Shown here: in pieces, positions 58,195 to 64,000 of the stretch
How the letters are laid out: each line of letters opens with the position of its first letter
Position numbering within the stretch: position 1 is the first letter of the stretch
Source: a bacterium
GTDB taxonomy: Bacteria > DRYD01
Assembly (NCBI GenBank): GCA_030549815.1
Contig: JAUQQQ010000004.1
Span: forward strand, 1 to 64,000
DNA length: 64,000 nt
Direction of reading: 5' to 3'
The notes under the pieces: generated by a model
What the model was told of the DNA's origin: nothing
What the model saw: only the letters and a program-made list of their open reading frames with translations
Databases searched by the model: none
Translations under genes and position numbers: made by a program

Positions 58195-59225
58195 AATCTA
58201 TTTCCTTCATCTTCATTTGGAAAAATATCAAAATCATTGGGTATATTGGGATAAGAAAGATAGAGAAAAACAGAGGCTATTGCAACCATAACCGCATTAT
58301 CAGTACAAAGATTAACAGGAGGAATTAAAATTTCTAAATTATACTTTTGTTTCAAATCATTAAGTTCATCTCTAAGAAATGAATTAGCAGCTACTCCACC
58401 CCCAATTAAAACATTTCCAATTCCAAAATCTATAATTATCTTTTCAATCTTTTGAACCAAATGCTTTATTGCAGAATATTGGAAATGATAACAAATCTCC
58501 TTAATTTTAGAATTTTCCAATTCTTTATTTTGCTCAATATACCTTTTAACTGCAGTTTTTAATCCACTGTAGCTAAAGCTATAATCTGAAGGATTAGGAA
58601 TAGGGAATATAGGTTTAAAGTCATTTAAATTTGTTTCCTTTTTGTATTCTTGAGCCATTTTATCTATTATTGGCCCACCAGGAAACCCTAAATTAAGCAT
58701 CCTTGCAACTTTATCAAAAGACTCACCCACTGCATCATCCAATGTTCTCGATATACTTGTTATTTTTAATGGAATTAAACTTTCAATCAAATAACTACTT
58801 GTATGTCCTCCTGAAATTACTATCCCCAGATATTTTTTATTTAATACTTCAGTTATTTCTTTATCAATGAAATTTACCAAAAAATGAGCCCAGAGATGAT
58901 TCACAGGAATAACAGGTTTATCTAATAAGGAAGCAATAGTTTTAGCAGTAGCAACACCTGCGGCCAAAGCACCCAACAAACCAGGGTAAGCACTAACACC
59001 AATTATATCGATTTCTTGAATATCAATAACCAGTGCTTTCTTTAAGACTGGCACCATATTTTCTTGATGCTTCCTAAATGCCTTTTCAGGAAAAACTCCA
59101 CCAAAAATACTGTGAATGTCCTGGGATAGAACAACATTTGAAATTATTTCGAATTTTTGGTTTTCGAATTTAACTAAACTGATAGATGTTTCATCACAAG
59201 TTGTTTCTATACCTAAAACAATCAT
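58179..59225 (-). CDS. tsaD: tRNA N6-threonylcarbamoyladenosine synthase subunit TsaD
   Basis: VLGIETTCDETSISLV, VNHLWAHFL, ISGGHTSSYLIE, GGVAANSFLR. Confidence 0.97.
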   Translation of the reverse strand: MIVLGIETTCDETSISLVKFENQKFEIISNVVLSQDIHSIFGGVFPEKAFRKHQENMVPVLKKALVIDIQEIDIIGVSAYPGLLGALAAGVATAKTIASLLDKPVIPVNHLWAHFLVNFIDKEITEVLNKKYLGIVISGGHTSSYLIESLIPLKITSISRTLDDAVGESFDKVARMLNLGFPGGPIIDKMAQEYKKETNLNDFKPIFPIPNPSDYSFSYSGLKTAVKRYIEQNKELENSKIKEICYHFQYSAIKHLVQKIEKIIIDFGIGNVLIGGGVAANSFLRDELNDLKQKYNLEILIPPVNLCTDNAVMVAIASVFLYLSYPNIPNDFDIFPNEDEGNRLWNMS

Positions 59226-59231
59226 TTTTCA

Positions 59232-59942
59232 TCATCCAATGAATTTATTTTTCATTTTTATTATTTGCAAGAATTCTTCACGGGTTTTGTAATCTTTCTT
59301 AAATACACCTTTCAAAGAACTCGTAATAGTGTGAGAATTTTGTTTTTCAACTCCTCTCATCATCATACATAAATGATATCCATCAAGCACAACAGCAAGA
59401 CCTTTAGGTTGCAAAACATCTTCAATAGCTTTAGCTATTTGGTTTGTAATTCTTTCTTGTATTTGTAATCTCCTTGAGTACATTTCTACTATTTTAGCAA
59501 ATTTTGATAATCCGAGTATTTTTTTGTTTGGTATATAACCTATATGAGCAACTCCGAAAAATGGTAATAAATGATGTTCACACATAGAGTAAAACTCTAT
59601 ATTTTTCACAACAATCATATCGCTGCTTTCAGTATCAAAAACAGCATCATTAACTATGCTTTCTAATTTTTCAAAATATCCTTTTAGTAAAAATCCCCAT
59701 GCTTTAGCAACCCTGTAAGGAGTCTTTCTTAATCCATCACGATTTATATCCTCTCCTACTTCCAACAAAAAAGTTTTATATATTTCTTCAATTTTTTTTA
59801 AATTTATCCCAGTTTCATATTTAGTTAATAATTCATCATCCACAACTTCAGTTAATTTAATTTTATTATTTAATCTACTTTTCATTTTTATTTTCCTTTC
59901 CCATAACTTCCTTATTAAATTTTTTCTACTTTTCTTTTTCAA
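59232..59942 (-). CDS. folE: GTP cyclohydrolase I
   Basis: [55 protein letters not shown]. Confidence 0.96.
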   Translation of the reverse strand: MKKKSRKNLIRKLWERKIKMKSRLNNKIKLTEVVDDELLTKYETGINLKKIEEIYKTFLLEVGEDINRDGLRKTPYRVAKAWGFLLKGYFEKLESIVNDAVFDTESSDMIVVKNIEFYSMCEHHLLPFFGVAHIGYIPNKKILGLSKFAKIVEMYSRRLQIQERITNQIAKAIEDVLQPKGLAVVLDGYHLCMMMRGVEKQNSHTITSSLKGVFKKDYKTREEFLQIIKMKNKFIG

Positions 59943-60059
59943 TTCCTATTAAAAAAAACTACCTCTTTATTTTAACATTTTTTTTACAATTTAAAAGCAT
60001 TAATTTTATTTTTTTTATAAATAAAAATTTTGTAAAACCACAAAAAGGAGGTAAAAAGT

Positions 60060-61280
60060 ATGATAGACAAGATAACTTTAAACTTAAATAATACAACAGT
60101 CCAAAATCCAACAACACAAGTAAAAAGAGAAAATCAAACAGCAGAAATAGTAGATAAGGTTGAAAATGGTGGGGAGCCAGAAAAAAAGAAATGGTTAGTT
60201 TTACTATACTCTGCAGGAGACAATAACCTATACAGCTATCTCTTTGATGACTTAGATGAATTAGAAACTGTAGGTTCGGATAAAAACACTCACATAGTTG
60301 CATTAGCAGACCAAGGAAAATATGGAACAAAATGGAAAGGCGCAAAAACTTTCTATTTGCAACCTGATCAAGAAAAAGGGAAAATAAACTCTCCCGTATT
60401 AGAAGATTTAGGGCAAGTTAATTTAGCAGACCCTGAATTTATGGGACAAAAAATTGGTGAAATCATCAAAAAATATCCCGCTGATTACGTAACTGTTATT
60501 ATCTCAGATCATGGAGGAGGATGGGAAGGTGCAGTAGAAGATGACAGCCCTAATTACAAATTCATGAGTTTAAGTGAAATAAAACAAGCTCTACAAAAAG
60601 CAGTAGAAGTTGGTGGTAAAAAGATAGACGTTTTAGGATGGGATGCATGCTTAATGGCTATGGCTGAAGTTGGTTATGAATTAAAAGATGTAGCAAAATA
60701 CATGGTTGCAAGCGAACAATTAGAAGGGGCAGATGGTTGGCCTTATGGAAGCATATTTGGTAGTACACTTAAAGACGTGTTAAAAACTGCTCAACAAATG
60801 ATGCTTGTCAATATAGATGTAGAACCTAAAGATTTAGCAACAATGATGGTTAAAGCAGCACAGAATTTCACTCACTCTATCAAAACATTGTCAGCAGTAG
60901 ATTTAGAAAAAGCTCAAAATTTAGCAACTAAAACAGATGAATTAGCTCAAGCTATACTAAACGATACTTCCTCGTTTAACAAAATAAAAAACGCAATAAG
61001 AAATACTGAAAAGTTCTACGGCAGTTTCAGAGATCTTGGACATTTTGCAAAGTTAGTCCAAAATTTAGATGTAAGTGATGAAATAAAACAAAAAGCTGCA
61101 GAATTAGAAAAAGCATTAAACGAATACGTAGTTAAAGAATTCCATACTTCAGCTCATCCCAATGCTACAGGTGTATCAGTAGAAATGCCAACATGGGGCA
61201 GCCCTTCATATTCTTACCAAGATACTTCTTTCGCAAAAGATACCAAATGGGACGAAATGCTTAGCAAAGTTAGTGGATAA
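60060..61280 (+). CDS. Clostripain-related (C11 family) cysteine peptidase
   Basis: KWLVLLYSAGDNNLYSYLFDDLDELE, VTVIISDHGGGWEG, DVLGWDACLMAMAEVGYEL; strong AAAGGAGG RBS. Confidence 0.92.
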   Translation: MIDKITLNLNNTTVQNPTTQVKRENQTAEIVDKVENGGEPEKKKWLVLLYSAGDNNLYSYLFDDLDELETVGSDKNTHIVALADQGKYGTKWKGAKTFYLQPDQEKGKINSPVLEDLGQVNLADPEFMGQKIGEIIKKYPADYVTVIISDHGGGWEGAVEDDSPNYKFMSLSEIKQALQKAVEVGGKKIDVLGWDACLMAMAEVGYELKDVAKYMVASEQLEGADGWPYGSIFGSTLKDVLKTAQQMMLVNIDVEPKDLATMMVKAAQNFTHSIKTLSAVDLEKAQNLATKTDELAQAILNDTSSFNKIKNAIRNTEKFYGSFRDLGHFAKLVQNLDVSDEIKQKAAELEKALNEYVVKEFHTSAHPNATGVSVEMPTWGSPSYSYQDTSFAKDTKWDEMLSKVSG

Positions 61281-61302
61281 ATAATTAAAAATCTGATTAA
61301 CA

Positions 61303-61336
61303 TAAAAGGGGGAATAACATTTTCCCCCTTTTATTT
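61303..61336 (+). terminator. Intrinsic terminator downstream of clostripain-like gene
   Basis: AAAAGGGGG-AATAACATTTT-CCCCCTTTTATTTTT. Confidence 0.85.
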
Positions 61337-61544
61337 TTCTATCAAAAATTCATAGAAGTCTTTTCTTAATTAACACCCGTTTTTTTGAAACAATCAAAAG
61401 AGAACAATACAAGGTGCTAAAAATACTAACTCTGATAACCCTATAGATAATACTAATAAAAAATTAAAGAGGCTTTTAAGCTTTTTTATTTAACAAACTA
61501 ATGAAAATTTCTACAAAGATAAAAACATTAATAAAGAAAACTTA

Positions 61545-61979
61545 TCAATACCCTCTATAATTTAATATTCCAAATATAGAATTTATAATAGACAATCCGA
61601 GTGTTAAAAAATTAATTACAGCACCTATAATTCCCCAGATTTTGTTATTTTTAGATGTTATTCCAAAAGCAGAAATTCCAAGTCCTATCAGAGACATAGG
61701 ACAACCACATAGAGGTATAATCCATGAACAAAAATTAATAAAGCCCAAAACCATCCCTGCTATTCCCGCATACATTGCATAGTCAGTTGTTTGTGCATCA
61801 GGGTATGTAGTACCCACAGGATCATATTGAGGGTTAATAGGTGGATTAACTTGCATATTAGGTTGTTGGTATGGTTGTTGATAACCTATTTGATAAGGAG
61901 TTTTTAGATTAAAACCACAGTATGGGCAAACGTTTGCATTTGGATCTACAAAATTTTTACACTGTGGGCATTGGTTCAT
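61545..61979 (-). CDS. Zinc-ribbon membrane protein (DUF4190-like)
   Basis: CPQCKNFVDPNANVCPYCGFN, Pro/Gln/Tyr-rich linker, two hydrophobic helices. Confidence 0.8.
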   Translation of the reverse strand: MNQCPQCKNFVDPNANVCPYCGFNLKTPYQIGYQQPYQQPNMQVNPPINPQYDPVGTTYPDAQTTDYAMYAGIAGMVLGFINFCSWIIPLCGCPMSLIGLGISAFGITSKNNKIWGIIGAVINFLTLGLSIINSIFGILNYRGY

Positions 61980-61992
61980 TTCTAATTACCTC

Positions 61993-62850
61993 CTATATAG
62001 ATTGAGGAATCCAAACTGTTTTTATTTCAACGAATTTTTCTATCCAGTATAAACCTTCTGATTTTTCATCATCATAAAAGTCTTGGTATTTCATATCTTT
62101 TATTTTAATTCTTTTAACGTTAAGAGAAGCTCCTTCTATTATTTTTTCAATCAATTCTTGGTTATTTCCTACGTAATCGATAAGGTTAACATCCATGTGC
62201 TTTACCAAATGATCAACTATTTCATTTTCGTATTGTGTTATTATATTGATAACCCCAGGAGGTAGATCAGAAGCAACTAATACTTCAGCAAAGGTAAGAA
62301 CAGGTAATGGATTTTTATTTAACAAAGCAACAACTGTGTTACCAGCAACTATTGCAGGTATAACCTGGGTTATAAAGGAAAGTAAAGGAGGAGTATCAGA
62401 TATAATAGATCCAACAACGCCAACATACTCAGGAACAGAATAATTAATAAAAGAGGAAGCAACTTTATTAACAGTGCCAAGAATATGAGCATATTTATCT
62501 GTCCAACCTGCATAATGGATAAGTCTATCGATAGATTTTTGGATTTCAATTTCAGGGTTTTCAACATTGTGCTTTTTTAATTCATTTATTATCTCACTTT
62601 TCCTATTTTCTAATTCTTCAGCCATTCTATATATTATTTGTCCTTTATTATAGTTAGACTTTTTATTCCACACTTTCAGAGCGTTTTTTGCAAATCTTAC
62701 GGCATCTCTTAAATCCTTTTTAGAACCTCTCGGGATATTAGCCAAAAATTTCCCTTCTTTATCAAAAATTTTATAAGTCCTGCCACTTTCACTTCTAACA
62801 AACTCGTTATTAATGAACATTTTATAAGTTTTATAAACTTCCACCATCAT
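61993..62850 (-). CDS. Truncated aldehyde dehydrogenase-fold protein (lacks catalytic half)
   Basis: MFINNEFVRSESGRTYKIFDKEGKFLANIPRGSKKDLRDAVRFAKNALKVW, YVGVVGSIISDTPPLLSFITQVIPAIVAGNTVVAL, SDLPPGVINIIT; 285 aa. Confidence 0.85.
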   Translation of the reverse strand: MMVEVYKTYKMFINNEFVRSESGRTYKIFDKEGKFLANIPRGSKKDLRDAVRFAKNALKVWNKKSNYNKGQIIYRMAEELENRKSEIINELKKHNVENPEIEIQKSIDRLIHYAGWTDKYAHILGTVNKVASSFINYSVPEYVGVVGSIISDTPPLLSFITQVIPAIVAGNTVVALLNKNPLPVLTFAEVLVASDLPPGVINIITQYENEIVDHLVKHMDVNLIDYVGNNQELIEKIIEGASLNVKRIKIKDMKYQDFYDDEKSEGLYWIEKFVEIKTVWIPQSI

Positions 62851-63097
62851 TAACTACCCCTACTTTTATAAGTTAAAAGTTTATTTTTCATGGAATTCTT
62901 TGAATGTTTCAATAATTTTAGCATACACTATTCCACTTCCCAATAACAAAACCTTTCTATAATATTCTACACTTATTTACTTACTACCTTCAAACTTTGG
63001 TATTCTTTTAGACAATTTGTAAATTGGCTACGCTAATTAATGTTTATATCAAGTCCTTTAACAAGGAAAAACTAAAAGTTTTATTAAAAATAATAAT

Positions 63098-64000
63098 ATG
63101 AACAACATTATATTAAGGATCTTTGTTTTTACTTTTCTTCCTTACATGATTTCAATTCTTTTCATTTTCACTTTCCAGAACATTCCTAAAGTAAGAAACA
63201 ATCAAGAAGAAAAAAAAATTATCTACAGTTTCAATTACTTTATTCTTCTTGATTTTAGAGGTTTTCTTTCAAAGATAAGGGAATACATAAATAACCAAAA
63301 TTTATTAACTCTTACCGACCTCTACAATGATTATATTGTGACGTTTGATATTTATGGAAACCCAGAAATAGCAAAAAAAATAGAAAACAAACATCTAATA
63401 AACTTACACACAGATTTGAATAAATTTTATTCATATGCCATTTTTCAAGAGCAAAACTCAAATATCGAACAAAACAAAGTATGGATAACACTTTTTGATT
63501 TTAATCTAAATCCTATTAACTCATCAAAAATCATTTTTAACAAAAATTTTAAAGAAATATCTTACCTAAGTAATGAAAAAATAGGTTTTTTACTATCTTC
63601 AGAATCGTTAAATTATTTGGCATTATATAATTTTCAATATTTTAAATCTTCATTTAAATTGCAAAAAAAAGCCGAGTTTAATATCAAACAAAACATATCC
63701 TGTAAATATAACCAAGATGCTAAATTTTCTATATTTCACATCTTTAATGATACTCAAAACATAGTTATTCTTTTTGATAATGATACTTATAATCAATACT
63801 ATTTATCCGATACATACCCACAAAACATAACAACAAACGATAATAATATCTTTATATTAGCAAAAAAAATAATAGATAATCAACAATATTTAGTAAAAAT
63901 CCCAAAAAATAATATAAAATACGCTTTCTTTTACAAAATAGATAATAACTGGAATTATAGCCTTAATTATTATAATAGCTATTTAATCATACTAAAAGAA
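63098..64000 (+). CDS. Partial CDS running off the window end; N-terminal TM anchor, beta-rich unknown protein
   Basis: ATG at 63098 opens an uninterrupted 301-codon frame (MNNIILRIFVFTFLPYMISILFIF...); absent from the ORF track because it has no stop in the window. Confidence 0.65.
   Translation, partial: MNNIILRIFVFTFLPYMISILFIFTFQNIPKVRNNQEEKKIIYSFNYFILLDFRGFLSKIREYINNQNLLTLTDLYNDYIVTFDIYGNPEIAKKIENKHLINLHTDLNKFYSYAIFQEQNSNIEQNKVWITLFDFNLNPINSSKIIFNKNFKEISYLSNEKIGFLLSSESLNYLALYNFQYFKSSFKLQKKAEFNIKQNISCKYNQDAKFSIFHIFNDTQNIVILFDNDTYNQYYLSDTYPQNITTNDNNIFILAKKIIDNQQYLVKIPKNNIKYAFFYKIDNNWNYSLNYYNSYLIILKE

Noticed and set aside
1-64000. Search for defence islands, prophage, transposases, toxin-antitoxin pairs or biosynthetic clusters
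   Set aside because: No recognisable integrase, transposase, restriction, Cas, phage structural or NRPS/PKS motifs were seen in the translated ORFs.

Overview
This is a 64 kb, AT-rich, densely packed chromosomal window. It appears to come from a diderm, probably thermophilic, bacterium of a poorly sampled lineage (inferred from gene content: LpxA/FabZ/LptD, type IV pilus genes, PilT, SpoIID-like and TgpA-like proteins). Most genes are housekeeping (recG, der, dnaN, gap, pfkA, tkt, folC/folD/folE, tsaD, rnpA, lepB, prmA). There are four tRNA genes (Thr-TGT, Pro-GGG, Ala-TGC, Trp-CCA). I saw no rRNA, CRISPR array, IS element or prophage. Observations I would follow up first: (1) a small secreted protein (1290-2270) with an apparent FrpC-type Ca2+-dependent self-processing module, including an Asp-Pro dipeptide directly before a DLDG EF-hand-like loop; (2) a 13-unit elastin-like XPGXG pentapeptide domain (39839-40042) inside a 745-aa coiled-coil/Gly-zipper protein with no signal peptide; (3) a compact H-type pseudoknot plus hairpin, in a locally GC-richer intergenic stretch abutting the RBS of a UshA-like 5'-nucleotidase (28983-29100); (4) an anti-sigma / periplasmic sensor-like / ECF sigma cassette in cnrYXH order, with a hairpin and G8 tract before the sigma gene. 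Product calls come from reading motifs, without database searches.
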